Positions 8,855 to 23,689 of a DNA stretch of 64,000 bases are shown here, piece after piece. The translations under genes were made by a program, and so were the position numbers. Under the pieces are notes generated by a model that was not told the origin of the DNA, made no database searches, and saw only the letters and a program-made list of their open reading frames with translations. The DNA comes from Himantopus leucocephalus (taxonomy: Eukaryota > Chordata > Aves > Charadriiformes > Recurvirostridae): contig RSEF01000005.1 of NCBI GenBank assembly GCA_003993805.1, forward strand, positions 21,879,682 through 21,943,681. Reading direction: 5' to 3'. The first letter of the stretch is position 1, and every line of letters starts with the position of its first letter.

Positions 8855-11800
8855 AGAAGCTTGAAGCAAATATCTGAGAGGCATTACCAACTACATGCAT
8901 CTCACCATAATGGCTGACTACATCAGGATTTACTCCTTTCGGGGACTTTTCAAAAAAATCCTGAATTGCTTTCCTTTCCAAGTTTCCAATTTTAATTTCA
9001 ATATTTATCTTTATTTTTGCTAATGCAATTCAATACTGATGCAACTGCTATTAGTTACAGAAAAACAAGTGAAAAGCTAACTCTGCTCTAGTCAGAGTCC
9101 TGAGCAGTGGACACAGATGCATGTGACAGTTTTCTTACCAAGATGTGGATCTCTTTCCAGTAGCATTTTCTTACACTGATATCTGAAGCCTGTTAATCAG
9201 AATTCATGAATGGCTAAGTGAAAATATTTTTTTAAATCAAAATACCAACATATGTATACCCAAATGAGCACACGCAGGCACGCACACATATATGCATTCA
9301 AACACATATTGAGAATCATTCTGATCTTCAGAACAGTATTTCTTGCATATGAGAAAAAAAAATAGCATCTTTTCCACATATGGGGGAAGAAATGCAAAAA
9401 TAAGAAGTAAACTTATTTGGTAGGCATCAAAGCAAAAGCAAGGATTAAAATGTAGGTATCTACAATCTCACAACAGTCCAATAAATTAATTTACCAGTGC
9501 TGCGCTGACTTCTGAGCTTTTTTTTTTTCCCTCCCTATAGCCATAGGTTGTATCATGCACCTGTACAACAGATGGCAAAGCCTTGGGCCACTGCCTTAAA
9601 GCCTTTGTGCAGGAAACTGCGGCCTTCTCCAGACATCTATATAATTAGCAAGGGAATTTCCACCTAAAACCTAGGAACCAATTGCATAATTGCCTGAAAA
9701 AGTGCATTTTTAGTATGTTTCCAGTGGAAGATGAAGGAAAAATGTAGATTCACTGCTCATTTTTGAAAAATTTAGAATACTTTATCAGCAATGCCTTTTC
9801 TATGGCTACTTTGGGAAGAATAACTCCACGAGAAAAAACAATTAGGAGCAACTGATACAAGATGAGCACAGGCAGCTCCAGGTCACAGAAAGGATAAGAA
9901 AAGAATCCAGTAAAGAAAAACTGGAATTCTTATATTGGTCTCAATCAATTTTAATTAGTAATCTTTTAATATATCTCTATTGATTTGGGATTTCAGCTCA
10001 TTCATGTAGTTTTTAATGATTCCAGTTCACTTCGAAAGGAAACCAGATACTTATATATCACTTTCAATTTTCACAATGTTATCCACAAAACAGACCTACC
10101 CCTTTACTGGGTGTCACTTGGCAAGGCAACTCTATTTAAGCAACAGCTCTATCCCAGCCTGCTACGATGCCATCTAGTGATTTTGGAGCACATTGTGTCT
10201 AAAAGTCAAAAAATGCTTGCAGGTTGACAACATTATGTTTCTACACTTGTAACAGGGGAAAAGGCAGAACAATAAAGAGCTGTTCAAAGAGCAACATACG
10301 TAGACAGGGATTTACTCACATATGGTATTTACCAGGAGATCATGTCTGTTTTTATTTGTATCTCTTGTGAGGTTAAAAGATTACTTACTCCATGACATTC
10401 TCAAACACATTTTCAAAGGATAAAGTATTTGTGGGAACAGAGTTCTGTTCTGAAAAGAATCTAACAGTGCTATTAAAAAGCCAATATCTATGATACTGAG
10501 CATTCTAAAACAATGCTTTTTAGCATAAAAAAATAAACTTTTATCCCAAAAGTATACTGACTGTGTTTTATTGGAAAAACATATACATTTTCAGGTATTT
10601 TACTTTCCTTTTCCTTCTTATGCTTCTGCTTTCTTTGTTTACTGCTCTATATCACATGCAAAATAGGAAAAGAGGCCAGATTAAACAGAACTGCAGCAGT
10701 GGAAAAAGGAGCAAATACACCAGAAAAGCTCTCTATTTTTTTACTTCCTTTCTCATTAAGTGAAAATCCATGGAAAAGTGGAGCAAAACAAAGTTCAGTT
10801 CATATTTTGTAGCTCAAAATACTACTTCTGTAAGCATTACTGTGGGCTGTAGTAGCAAGTGAAATCGGTTCAAACAGTGCTGAGGTACCAGTTGGAAATT
10901 AAACAAGGATCAGAAAAGCTGTACTATGTTTTCTGTTGTTTTAATCCTTAATATTCAAAAGAATACTTACCTTTTCCCTCAGAATGTTGCTTACAACTAG
11001 AGACAGAACACCATGCAAGGCTTATCACATTATTAACGACTGAAAGAGCTGAAAGGGGAACCTTTGAAATCAGTGACACAGACCTCCTAAAAGGTCTACA
11101 AGAAAAAAACTTCAAATTAATCGATAGGTGCATTCAATTACTTTTTTTCTTTTAGAATGTCTCAGGATTCAGGACTTTGTATAGCAATCTGATAACACAC
11201 AGGCAAGGAGGAAGAAAAGCTGGAAGCAAACATACACTGAAGTTTCCTTTAAATCAGACACCAGATAAAGAAAGAAAACATTGCATAGGTCAAAACAGAA
11301 TATAGAAAAGATACAGGCTTTCTCCTATGAACTGTGTTTTCTCACATAATCAGGCACTCTGAAGTCCCCAAAACTGATCACCAGTAACATTTTGCTTTAT
11401 TATTTGCATAAATAATTACCTAATTACTATGCAACTTTACCTACATCTTAGGAATACAGTATTTTGACATTGCCTTTGAAATAAAGCATTCTACAGGAAC
11501 ATACCATCTACCTCACATATACAACCTGTATTGAACATAATCAAGGCTATCCAAATAAATTTGGTATTAAAAAACAATCTGCTGAATGACTCAACAAGCT
11601 GGGGGAAGGTGAAGAGTTGTCTGAGTCACAGAGAGAATTCAACATTGTACAGGCAGATTTTCTGTTTTATTAACTAGAACTGCGTAGGATTTAATGATCT
11701 GAATGAACCCTGTCTTCATGAAATGAACTCAAATATCTTCCTAAAGTGAGAATGCACACACATCTGTCAAAAGGTAATCATGACAGTATGTGTACTGCAT

Positions 11801-14543
11801 ATATGCATGTATGCGTAGGTTGCCTATATTCTGACAATTAACCATAAAATTCAAAAGCTGTAAACATGGATTCATGGGGTGGAAGAACCAGCTGTGCATT
11901 CACATTTGCTTGAGATACATTGAACCAGATGAAATAACAGGAAGACAGTGTAAAAAAATGAAAAAAGGTTACTTTTCTAAAATATTAATTACTGAGGGAA
12001 GGAGGGGGTATCCATGACAAGGTGATTGCTATGACTTTGGCATTACTGGATTGAAGCACGTAGAGAGGAAGAAGTGTTTTGTTTCACTGAAAAGTTACCA
12101 TTCAAGCTACATTTTAAAAATAGTAATGCTATATTCTGCACTGATATAATTTCAATGACCTCAAGGGTTTGGAAAATCTTGTGACTAAGTGCCAGAATTA
12201 TTTTTCTGTGCTAATTGAGAACACTTTAAGAACAAGCCTGCTTATTTCTACATTGAACAAATACAAAGTCTATACAGCTACAGGCAGGGGTTATTTTCCC
12301 CCACAACAAAGAATCTTTCTTTCAGAGAAAGTTATAATAAAAATTATTTGATGGGTTTAATGATTTAAACAATTGTATCTTAAAAATTACAGTTCTAAAC
12401 CTGAAGCTGATGTCAAGTTCATGATTTATTGATGATAGTATCTAGAGGACTGCTGCAGATTCCTCATCAAATCTTAATGATAAACTGTGCCTCTTGCCCC
12501 AAACTACTTTTCTAGTATAGTGGTTATGCATAATGCAAACACAGCAAGGATACTACAATTTGAAATGAAAAGCTGGAGGAGCAGGGCAAGAAGACCCGTT
12601 GCCAGCAAGAAGAAAATCTTCCAATTAAGATGCTGGACTGAGTGTCAGAAAGCTTACTTCACATGTGTGCCACAGGATGTATTCCCTGCCCCTGACACCT
12701 TCAACACTTGCTCTGTGTCTGTTCCTGACCAGAAAAGGAGAAACAGTAATACTCCTCTGATTAGAGCATAGCTGTCTCTAGCCCCACAAGTAATACACTT
12801 CTTTTTGGAAAGAGTGGTCAAAAATAGAACAGGATTCTTCAGTACAGTCATAACCTTCTCTAGTGGCTCAATGCATCAGAGAAATTATACTTCTTTTAGC
12901 ATATTGTAGGCTAGTACCATCCAAAACAATCCTTCCGTTCTCCTCACAAGGAGGAAAAGAAAACATAGGATTAAAACCTAACAATATTTCACACTTAATT
13001 GCACAGTAATTGCTTCAATGACTAATAAGTAAGCAACTATAATAAAGGTTGCATCAGCTGGAACATGCAAAGCTACCTGTATTTCTCCAGATTCCCTAAC
13101 AGGCTAATTTTGGCTCTGTTAACTTTAATTATATTACAGGCTATCAGAGTTTGTTGTTACTTGACATTTGCCTAAAATGCCAGCAACGTTTGACATAAAA
13201 CCTCTATCACCTCCAAGAGACCTATGAGAAAGTAAACATCTTATTTGACCCATGCACAAAGGATTCAAAAATAAACAGCCCCCCAAAAAGTGGTTGTTAA
13301 AATATGTTACTAAAGATCACTTACATTATCATAATGTTCTGTAACTTAAAATTTCAAAGGAAAATTAATACAAAAATCAATAGAAGTCAAGAGACAGATA
13401 CAAAAAGTTATTAAAGATATGAAAAGACTCTTACATGAAAATAAAATTTAAAAGCATGGATGAGAGAGAGACTGTTTCTTCCAGATAGAAAATCAATAAT
13501 GGGTAGTTGCACTAGCATCCTTCCTCCTTCCCTCCTCTCCCCAAACAAATCACCCCTGCACTGGCAATAAATCTATTCCAGGGTGATTAGGAGATCTTTT
13601 AACTAGGACAGATACTACCCTGAACAGTGTTGCCACCCTGACCAGAGTTGTGCCAACAGTGGCAATTTTGGTAAATAAATCAGCAGAGGAAGGGGGCAGG
13701 GAAGCATTTAAACAGGTACTCCTTTATGAGGATAGCAATATCCACACACGCACACTATAGGTTCATCAGAAGGTATAATTTTCTTTCTTAGTGCAGAAAG
13801 ATGATACAAGTCATACTAAACTATAGAACTCATTAGCATTTTGTAGTGGTATTTTTAATTTTTTTAAAAAAATTTTAAATTATGAGCATGGAACAAGTAA
13901 TAGTAGTAAAACCAGTTTTCTTATCAGGATAAAAAATGTAATGTGAATACGCATCCATCTTTCTTCAGGGCAAAAGTTATTATTTATGTAGGAGAAGTAT
14001 GGCAGTTCTATGGTTCTTTTAACACATCAAAGAAGGAAAAACGCACTGTGAGAAAAGCTTTGCTGCAAAATGAACAAACCAATCCTTCATGCTCCACAGG
14101 TTAATCACCTGCTGCAAGCTAAGAGTGAGTAGCTCTGATAGATTCCTATAAGGGGCATACTATGAAGCAAGGACAGCACTACATGTTATGCTATAGCATC
14201 GCTTATGGGTTGCTCCAAGGCACATTTTCAACATGTAAAAACCCAACCCAACTATTTCTCTTGATGAGAGCGATTTACAAAAAGTGAAACAGAAAATAAA
14301 GGCAGAACAAAAGATGAATGAGAGCAATTATTACTGAGCAAAAAATCATGACTCAGATTAGCTTGTTGATGAATGACAAAAGCTTGATAGCTGAACTCAT
14401 TGCCTCTTCTCTTTGTTTAGTGAATTTGTAGCAGTTCAGGGGCTGTTCAGCTCAAATCAATGAACTTTAATAATTTGTTTCCTAGCAATGCAACTTTTAA
14501 GCTGATTCTAACAACTTTTTAGTATACTAGGGAGAAAAAGGTA
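8855..14543. other. Unique AT-rich DNA, no gene seen
   Basis: About 5.7 kb of AT-rich sequence. Open frames are short and lack family features. Minor low-complexity patches occur, such as alternating CA/CG/TA near 9250-9310 and an 18-bp T7A7 palindrome at 13857-13874. Nothing else was recognised. Confidence 0.5.
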
Positions 14544-14613
14544 CTCTGTACTTTTAATAGGCCTCTGTACCTTTAATAGGCATTAATCTCTGTACTTTTA
14601 AGAGGCCTATTAA
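14544..14613. repeat. Triplicated 19-bp repeat with 13-bp inverted arms
   Basis: Three copies of CTCTGTACYTTTAAKAGGC lie at 14544-14562, 14563-14581 and 14588-14606. The first two are directly adjacent; the third follows a 6-bp spacer. TTAATAGGCCTCT (14554-14566) is the exact reverse complement of AGAGGCCTATTAA (14601-14613), so the segment can fold back on itself. Confidence 0.85.
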
Positions 14614-14644
14614 CTCTCAAATCATGATTATACAGAGAGTTTTA

Positions 14645-14662
14645 AAAAAAAATATTTTTTTT
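14645..14662. repeat. 18-bp AT palindrome
   Basis: A8-TA-T8 forms a perfect self-complementary sequence about 30 bp after the inverted repeat at 14601-14613. Confidence 0.85.
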
Positions 14663-16271
14663 CTTAAGTCACCAAATAATTTCACTCTACGTGAGACACT
14701 GGGATAATGTGAGAGAATTATACAAGCACCAACAAACACAAGATATCATTCGTAGGAACAAATACATTGTCAAGTCCAGGACCAACCATAAGTTGTCAAA
14801 GTCCATACCTGTCAATAAAAGGGACCAGTTGGAAAGCTTTGGAGAAGCAGACCTTGAAAGGGTAACTCCAACAGTTCCACCTCGATACAAGGCAGTATCC
14901 ATTCCAAAACATACTACTAAGAACTAGAACTACTAGAACTACCTCTAACACAAATTCTTTGATAACAGTGAGACCTGCAACAGATACTGAGAGGAAGCTG
15001 TAAAGCCCAAAAGCACACCAAATCACATCATAGCATGCCATAAAATATGGATTTTTTTCTGGATCTTTTGAGTTCAAGGATTGCAAACTCCTAAAAATTA
15101 TGCTTGCTAGCCCAGGAGGCTCTTAAAAGTCAATTTGTAAACGCAGTATTATTCTGCTAATTTGTATACCCATGACATTTCTGACAATTTCAGAGACTCT
15201 TGACCCAGTTACATCCACCAAGGATGTGGCCTATAGAACATGCCTTTCACTTTGCCCTGTTTCACCAAAAGCTCCTACTTGTAACAGCTCTAAAACTTCA
15301 CCTCTGAAGTAACACTTAACTTGCTAAAGAACAGCAACCATGGAACTGAATACTGCAGTGGCTGCAAGTAAGTTCAGCTGAAATATATAAAATGACTACA
15401 GATCTTTTTCCTATGCTTCTTGGCACCAATGAAAAATTAATTCATAGTTTTCTTCCTGAGAACATGAATAATCAAAGCTAAAGCACATAAGGACTGAAAT
15501 TCTTCACCAAAACATCCCCTCAATTTAACCTCTGTTCTAAGTTTGCATAAAAAATACCACCACCCCATAGCTACTAGTTTTCATGAAGCCTCCGCACATC
15601 ACAGTGAAGAAAAAAAGTCAGCATGAAGTAGCAATAATCCTTGCTTTACCTTTTTTTTCACATTCAACTTCCAATAACAGTAACCTCCTTGCTTCAAAAC
15701 CTCTTCTAAGTTTCATCTGAAACATATCCCTCCTCCTCTCCAATCCAGCCTCTGTCATTTCCTCCATCTCATAATACAGTTATTCTACATGATTCATAAC
15801 TGTCCTGTGATTATTTCAATATCTATGGGAACTGAGCTGTACTGAAAAACAGGCCACTTAACAGAGGTCTTGTTTTCTGCTGCCTACTATTTACTTAGTC
15901 ATTTTGTCTTCCACAAAATTGAGATTGCTCAAAAGAGCAGAACCTGAATCTGTAAGTAGGTTTAAAAAAAGCAGTCCATCTCTTGCCTCTATCCATGCAG
16001 AGTCACTGCTCTTTTTACCCCGCTCCTTTCTCTGCACACATAAAGCAAAATGTGTTTTGAAAGATTTGTTGTTGTCAGGTTTCATTGCGCTATCTTTGTC
16101 CACTGCTGAAAACGAAAGCATACCATGTTTTGGCTATCAGGCTACAGCTCTGTCTGCTTTTCCCAAATTAGTACATAGCACACAACACGTATCAATGTGC
16201 GTTTTGTGTTTCAGAAACTAATAGTGCTTTAAAAGTATTCATTAGATTTTATGCTACCCTGGAGAAGAATT
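14663..16271. other. Unique DNA, no gene seen
   Basis: AT-rich sequence with short open frames on both strands (14687-15086, 15891-16221). None shows a conserved motif. C/T-rich patches occur near 15660-15780. No RNA gene was recognised. Confidence 0.5.
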
Positions 16272-16390
16272 TCACATTTCACAGATGGAGGGATCAAGAA
16301 TGAATGATCGAGTCACTTGTCCAAAGTAATTTACTGGCAAATTCAAGAACAGAACCCAAGTCCCCTACTATATCCATTATGCCATACACT
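16272..16390 (-). repeat. Ancient MIR-like SINE, minus strand
   Basis: The plus strand reads 'catttcacagatggaggg', then 'agtcacttgtccaaagtaat', then 'gaacagaacccaagtcccct', which is the order of the reverse-complemented MIR core and tRNA-like region as I remember it. It is strongly diverged and has no visible target duplication. A CORE-SINE relative is possible. Confidence 0.6.
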
Positions 16391-19300
16391 TCAATATCAA
16401 CAGTTAGTTGCAACAGAAACTCTATTGCAACTTTTCCTGTTTAATGAATCTTTCTGATCAAGCCTGATACCAACATGTCCCATTACAGAGAAAAAAGATT
16501 ATTTCTTCTGTGCTAATGAACTGCAATCTTGATCTGAAATGACAGTACTCCACTAACAGTCAGGGGTTTGGATTGCTTGCCATCTGTTCATTCATGTATA
16601 ATTTCAAAGGGAAAATCATCAACTAAGCTAAATGAACAATTTTGTGATTTGAACTTCGTAGGTCATTTATCTCTGAAGGTTTAAGAGACTTTGGCTGTAG
16701 TAACTACCACATTTTTATTATCAAATGCACAATATAGGAAAATTTGTTTTCTATACAGAGTTTCAAATTTTGAGAACCACAGGGACCTTTCTAGATGCTA
16801 AATATCTGCAGCTCCCACTGATTTAACAGCAGCAGTGAGTGGTCAACAGCTTTTGACTTTTTAGAAAGATAAAAATAACAGCAACAAATCAAGTAACAGT
16901 CTGGTAACCTAATGATCTGCTCATCAAACCAAAATGAGGTCACTAGTATACATTTTTCAGAATGCCCACTTATTCCTTTTATTAACTGACTCTGGGACGT
17001 TATCTTTTTGCTATAGGCACCATTTAGAGAGATTTAAAAACAAGAAAACGAAGATAAACATATTTTATTTGCTCTACGTTTGGTATTCAGTTCTTATACT
17101 CTTGCTCCATGAGTTAACAGAAATAACTTTTTTGAAGGTAAGAAATAAAAGGATAACTATTTGAAGTCTTCTGAAAAAGGTCACTGCTTGTGAGTATTCA
17201 AATAGTACAGATAGTATAACATATTGATTCTGACTTTATGCTTAATGCAAGCTCTGAAATGTAACTGCAATGGTTAGAGAGCAGTAGCATGTTACCATTC
17301 TTCTGGAACCTTCCACCACTATTAGGTGATGATCCTAACAGGAAAAGGCTAAGCAGTATGAAGTATTACACATTTATTGATAACTTTTGGCTTATCAATC
17401 CACTTTTGAGTAAGAGACGTAGGAGTTCAGCAACAACCACAATTTGAAAAGAAGTTACTGACAAAGGGAAATTTAGAGACAGCCTAATCTTGGGAGAAAA
17501 TTTCTGTGACATTCAGTTCTATTTCTCTAGAATCAAGGATTCTTTAGATTAAAGGGTCTGGAAAAAAAAAAAAGTAACACGGAAAGAGTAATTCTAGCAT
17601 TCTAGCACTAATATTTTGATTTACATAGAGGAAATTAAAATACAGGAGTCATAAACCAAGGATTTAATCTTGAACTGATCAACACAGCACCAGTTAAGAT
17701 GCTTCATTTTGTTCTGTTTCAAAATTTCCTCCAGAAGTTAAATGGCAGTCAGGAATTCAGTAGAGCCAGGGAAATCTAGTTTTATTGTGTTGGAAAAAGA
17801 AGAAGATGTTAAGTAAAAATATTTTAAATTATAATTGGTCAAGGAATTTGGTGAGACTTCCAGGATTGTGGTAGGGGTTAAAATGGTGGGAATAAATGTA
17901 AATTTATTAATAACTTTTAATAGGTTTGACAATTAGTTTTTATAGTTGGGCTGGATGGTCCAGGGAATAATGGATTTAGATCTTTTTCAAACTTATCTGT
18001 GTGAAGCTGAGCTTTTAGTATCTGAGTGTCAGGACCTTGCTTAGTGACTTTGTATACTGAGCTAAGCTTAGCTATTTTGAGGAAGGTAACCCCCCTAAGA
18101 AACACCGTGGAACTTGGTTCCACAGCTGGCATTTTAGTACGGTAAGGCTGAAGCATGCCACAGAGTAAACAACCTCTCTCTCATGTCTCTTTTGGAAATA
18201 GCCCAGGCACAGAGTTCAGTCATGCTGCCCAGAGGTTGACATTCAGACATGCATAGATTTGGTGGTTTAATTCAGAACTAACTCTGTTCACAAAATCATA
18301 CATTATATTGAAATAAATTTTGGAAATCAATTGGCAATCAAGGTAAAATGTAAAGGGCATGCAGGCAGCTTTATTTCACTGACAAAATGAAGGGACATCT
18401 TGCTTAATAGTGTTTCTGTTTTCCCGTTACCTTAGGAGTCCTAGCCTAGAAGCTCACTGCCCCAATTCATTATATTTCCACTTTATTATTATAGCCTGAC
18501 ATCTTTGACCATTAAAAAACATTTATCACTATAAATTGTGAAGTGATGCAAAATGAAGCAATGATCCATTTCCAACTTGATAACCAGAATGGCTGGAAGA
18601 AATAATGATGGCCAGACTGCTCTTCAAGTGCCTATGAGTCTCTAATGATCAAAGGAGCGTGCTATTCCCTGTAACTAGGCTACCCAGCCTTGTCTTTGGG
18701 TAGTTAGGGATGAACACACAACAGTGTTTTGGATTCAATTATAAAATGTAAAGCAGCGAATCCATGAAGTTTCTACTTAACCCCACTGTTCATAACATGC
18801 TTCTGTTACCTCTCTGCTTTTCTTTGAGAAACAGGACAAAAGCACAAGTACATTTTTTTCAGTGCTTCGTTACTTAAATTTATTTATAAAATTGAAATGC
18901 GGTTGTCATCCAAACAGAGAAAAACAGAGGAAGTTCCCCACTTCAGAGAAAGAAACGTGTACAAACATACATTCAAATTCTGACACACCTCCCTGAACTG
19001 AAAGTATTGTGGAGAAACTGCTCATTCCTTTGCATATGGTATTTCTTTTTATCGTGAGACCGTAAACGTCCTTTACTCCTCAGGATGACGTGTAAGTTAT
19101 GAGCTTTCCCTCATCCTCACCTATTTCTGCTTTCTTCTTTCACTGTCTCAAACCAGCAACTAGATCCATTTATAAATCAAATAAATGAATTGTTATACTG
19201 TAACGTAACTATTTGCATTTAAATTAAAGGGTTTTTTTTAAAAAAAATTAACACCCTGGCTATATATAATATACATAACTCATGAACTGTGGGATAACCA

Positions 19301-21542
19301 TTCACTTTCTACACTTCTTATGTATGTACAACGGTAGGTTATTTTCCCTACACTTGTCCTAATTCTAATTAAGCCTTCTCAGAATCACTGCTTCCTAATC
19401 ATTCTTTTTCTGTCCAAGCTTTGTAAACAGAACAGTTCACTCAAGTGATACCCGTCTGTCTCAGGCCTGAATGAAGTGGGGTTTTTTTTGTTTGGATTTC
19501 TTTTTAAAATGAGCCTTACAGCTAATGTGTGCCATTTCCAAATGCCCTCCCAAATCCAAAAGAATTTTAAGACTCTTCCTTTCACAGAAAGTCAATGTTT
19601 ACTTGTCTTTTTGTTGCCCCCCTCTTTTTAAATTTTTTTTTTAAACATGAACAATACTTGATTCTGAAAGTATAAACCTACATGAAGGCAGAGCACATCA
19701 TATTTCTGTTATTTGCATCTTTTATCTACATTACATTTAAAGCTATGGAGCATTAACATCCACATTAATTTGCCATGAATATAAAGCTATTGCCAAGTAA
19801 ACAGGATTTCTGGCAACTCAACAGCACATTTGCTGCTACACATTCTTTTCTCAATAACCAAATAGTTTCCACTTATGGAAATATCTTTTGACTTCAGTAT
19901 ACTAGAGGGTTTTCCTCTCCAACTTTCTTTTAAAGTCCACACTGCACCCATTACCACCTGTGACATGTTTCCTCAGAGCATGAAGCTCTGCTGAAATCCA
20001 GGTGCTGTTGTAAAGAGTGAACAGAGAAACTTCCAAAGCACATTTGGGATGCTTTACGCTCGCATCTATCCAAAATACCTTTCTCAGAGTACAATCTGTA
20101 CAGGAAGGCTGCCACTGGCTATTGCACTAGCAAAATGAGAAACGTATTAGCTGTAATTCCTAGAGAGGTATGTAAATGCTTTTTTGTTTGTTTTTAGTAT
20201 TAGGCAATATGCCACACAAGAGTGGGGTGGGGTTTTTTTTTGTCAAGGATACACCACAACTTATCCTTTCTTTTCACAAAGCTCAAACATTATGTTCCAT
20301 ATCAGTTGATAGCATGTTCAGTCAGGCTAACAATATGAACTGCTTCCCAGAATTAGGCTTATAAAACTATCAGGCAATTCAAACAGGACTGCCTATCTTG
20401 ACTAGAGACTACCACATGGTCAGCATAGACAGTATTCTCCTCGGTACAAGAAATCACTATATGATTCAATGGTGTCTGACAGGGGACCACAACTGGGGTA
20501 GGCTAAAGAGCACCATTCTGAAATAAGAGGTGGAAGAAACTGGTGAAAGCAGTTTTCTCTCTAGATACAGTACTCTTTTATGAGGTCAAGGGCATCATAT
20601 AGTAAGTTTTCACTAGTCTTAACTTGTGAAAACAAGGTATGGGAAAGATCTCAAACTGGAAGATAGCATTCATATAAAATCACTTTAGAAAATGCTTATT
20701 CCACCAACTCAGATACCAAGATGCAGAGACTGTAACATTTGCTGCTTCATTTTTAAGTTACCTTACTTTAAAGATAGTTTTCACATAGTCACCTTCACCC
20801 CCCTCAAAAAAAAAAACCCTACATTTTAATAACCATGCTCCCTGTCAAAGACCCTCATAGACATTTCACCCAATGCAAATTTTCTGTCAAGTCATGGATG
20901 CTCTTCAGGCCAGATTATGAAGCCACTGGCAAAGGATCTTCCTGAACCAGCAAATATTTAGCCATCTTCTCGTTGCTAATGTAGGAACTTATGATAATAT
21001 ACTAATGCACATACAAGGAGAATATAATTTGCTTGACTGAATGAATTCCAAAATAATTTTCATCAAACTCAGGTTATCAAGGCAACTTGAAAATAAAAAG
21101 GTCAACTTTTTTCATTTAAGCTTCTGTATTGATATTTACGTCTTGCCCGTTTCTGGGGGAAGAATTTTCCCCAGAAATCCCCTTTGTTTATTAGCCCTTT
21201 GTTCTTACCCCAGTGAGCTACCAGAGCTTTTCATAAATTCTCTGAAACAAATTACATTACAGTCACTTCTGCTTATTAAAGGACAGCAGTCCACATGACA
21301 AGGGTCTCTGTAATCTTTATATGTCTCCAGGTACTACCTTTATAGGCAAGAACTCTGTGTGCTATATGTAAAGCAGGTAGACAGTAAGGCCACTACCAAA
21401 ACCATAATCCACTCAGATTCTCTCAGTCATTACAATCAAAGCAGAAGCTTTATTTGCTGGCAAAGAAAGTCTTTCCACTTTCATGGAAGAGACACACATT
21501 ACTGGACTGTTGTCACTTTATGTTATTTTTTCCAATGATTTA
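16391..21542. other. Unique AT-rich DNA, no gene seen
   Basis: About 5.2 kb without a supportable gene. It includes a T8A8 palindrome at 19232-19247 and several T-rich runs. Short open frames (for example 17917-18156, 21041-21298) lack recognisable domains. Confidence 0.5.
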
Positions 21543-21645
21543 AGTTAGTTTGTAAGCTCTTTAGATCAGGATTTGTAGCTTTAATACCACATGTCACACA
21601 GAATTAGAGTCTGACATACAAATGTTAATATAACAATAATTGACC
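21543..21645 (+). repeat. Ancient L2/MIR-type 3' tail
   Basis: The segment 'gttagtttgtaagctcttta' followed by 'gatcagg' and an AT-rich end resembles the shared L2/MIR 3' terminus (TAGACTGTAAGCTCYTTGAG...). Highly diverged; assigned from memory of the consensus. Confidence 0.5.
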
Positions 21646-23689
21646 CTTGTAGGCATCTTCAAATTCTGTTCTATCAATGGCCGTCAATGTGAGCCAGTAC
21701 TAACAGCAAAGTTGGCATGAGAAATATTTTAGAAATTTTTTCGCCAGGTTGCAAAATATTGTTTTTTCCATTCCTTTTTTTCTTTTTTACAGATCTAGGT
21801 ACACTCATCCTATTTAAATCTAATTTTAGAAAGTGTCTATAGGGCTTTCCTCGAGAGTTTCTGAGCCTCTTTATTCCCATGGATGTTTCACCCAATTTTG
21901 CACTGGAATAAGTCTATCTGATTTGTTGTGTATTGTGATCTTATGTAGCTACGCATGTCTATGGCAATATTTGCAAGCAGAAAGCAGAGTCTTCCCAACA
22001 GGTACAGGTGATAGTTCTAGCAAACGACTGAAATATTTGCCAAGCTAAAATATCAACCCTGCTGGATGAAAACCAGAACAAATTAAGAGTAATGAAGCTG
22101 CCAGGCAGAGTTTAGATGGTCTTGCTTATCAGCACATCAATGCCTGTAAGGTCTCTCCAGGTCTAACTCAATTCTTTAAACAGTCTATTATCCCCTCCAT
22201 CCCCAAAAGACAATAGGAATTCGTCATCAGGTTGAAAAATTGACCTGAGACCTTCCTGTGCGAACAACAAAATAGTTTTGAAGACAAGCAGCCAGTGCTT
22301 CAATCAACAGAAATTCTTCAAAAAGAAGGCTAGGAAATATGGTGGACATAGCCCTACATTTCAATAGAAGGAAACCTTTGTTACGAATATTTCAGGGAAA
22401 AATGTGCAATTAATCTTGGAGATGGTTTTGCATATGTTTTACATTTAAGAAAAAAATAGCTTTAAGGACTGTAAGCATTAGAAAGTCAAAACTATTTTCC
22501 ACGTACAGTTTTTTATAGGATAATGTATTTCTACTACCCTTCATCCTACTTGCTGTATGTATAAAGAAGTTCGTACTTTTTTCTTTAAATACATTCTCTG
22601 TCAATGAAAAAGTGCTAGGAATGGAGAATGAATTTTTCATGAGAAAACAGGACTGAGGCCATGACGGGGTCAAACTCTTCCCCTTGAGCTCTGCCTGTGT
22701 GCCTTAATGTTTTCCTCAAAGCTCTACCCTTTGGAGTCAAATTGTGGAGAAATATTCAAACTCTCTTCCTCAAATGTTCTTCTGATGAATATTGAGAAAG
22801 TTCTAGTTATTTGTGCAGGAACAGAACCAAACATCTTTAAATGCTCTACAAAAGCTATCAAACAATCATTTTTGTTGTTATTTTTTCCAGTGGTAGGTAT
22901 ATTCTGAAAGCCTCAATTAAAAAAAAATGTTCCACTACCCCAACATGTACTTAATTTTCTTAAAAGCGTCTGAAGGAAAAAACTCATAAACCTTTTATCT
23001 GAATTGGCAGGGTTTTTTTCAGTGCCAAAGATCCACAGCAGATACTTAGATTTGTCAGAAGAAAAGAGATAAAGGTACCATGCTTCAGGCTGTAAGATAG
23101 GTTACTTTTTTCCCCCTCTAATATATATATTTTGAAATAGATTTAAAGTCAAGCCTGCCTTCTAGCAGGACCTATTCAAGATTTATCTTAGTTATTAAAG
23201 ACACTGCAATTACTAAAGACTATCTGATGACTTCTAAGAGATGAATGAGGGGCTTTAGACCAGTTCATAACATGCAAATACATTCCCCACTGGTGATTTC
23301 AGCAGTGAGCCCAATGACTCTATTGACCTGGGGCACCAGTTCCTTCCCAGAGCAGCACGAAACATCTGTGTGGCATAAAGAACATTTTCCAGCTATGCTG
23401 CTGAACAATCTTTTCCTGCTCAAAGGTTAGAATGACATTTCCAACCTCATCCTGCTTAGTCTGCCAGCCACTTAAAACTTTTCTGTCCAAAATTTTCATC
23501 TTTCTATTCTTTTAGCTCTTATGATTCTGAATTCCTGTTCTTTTATATTCTTCCATTCATTCCTTCAGCAAGCTATCACTCACCTCTCCAGTGTTCACTG
23601 GGATTTTTGCAGGTGCTTTATCTGTAAGAAACAACAATTCTGTCTACCTCTATTTCAAATTTGACTTCTCTCCAAAATGAAGTCTTGGC
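21646..23689. other. Unique DNA, no gene seen
   Basis: AT-rich sequence becoming C/T-rich after 23440. Only short open frames without family features occur (for example 22410-22673). Confidence 0.45.

Noticed and set aside
10160..10185. CTCF-like word GCCATCTAGTG
   Set aside because: Only the central bases match; the flanks do not fit the consensus, and no CpG or conservation evidence supports it.
14371..14396. C/D box snoRNA (TTGATGA ... CTGA)
   Set aside because: The boxes are far too close together for a snoRNA, and there is no terminal stem or C'/D' pair.
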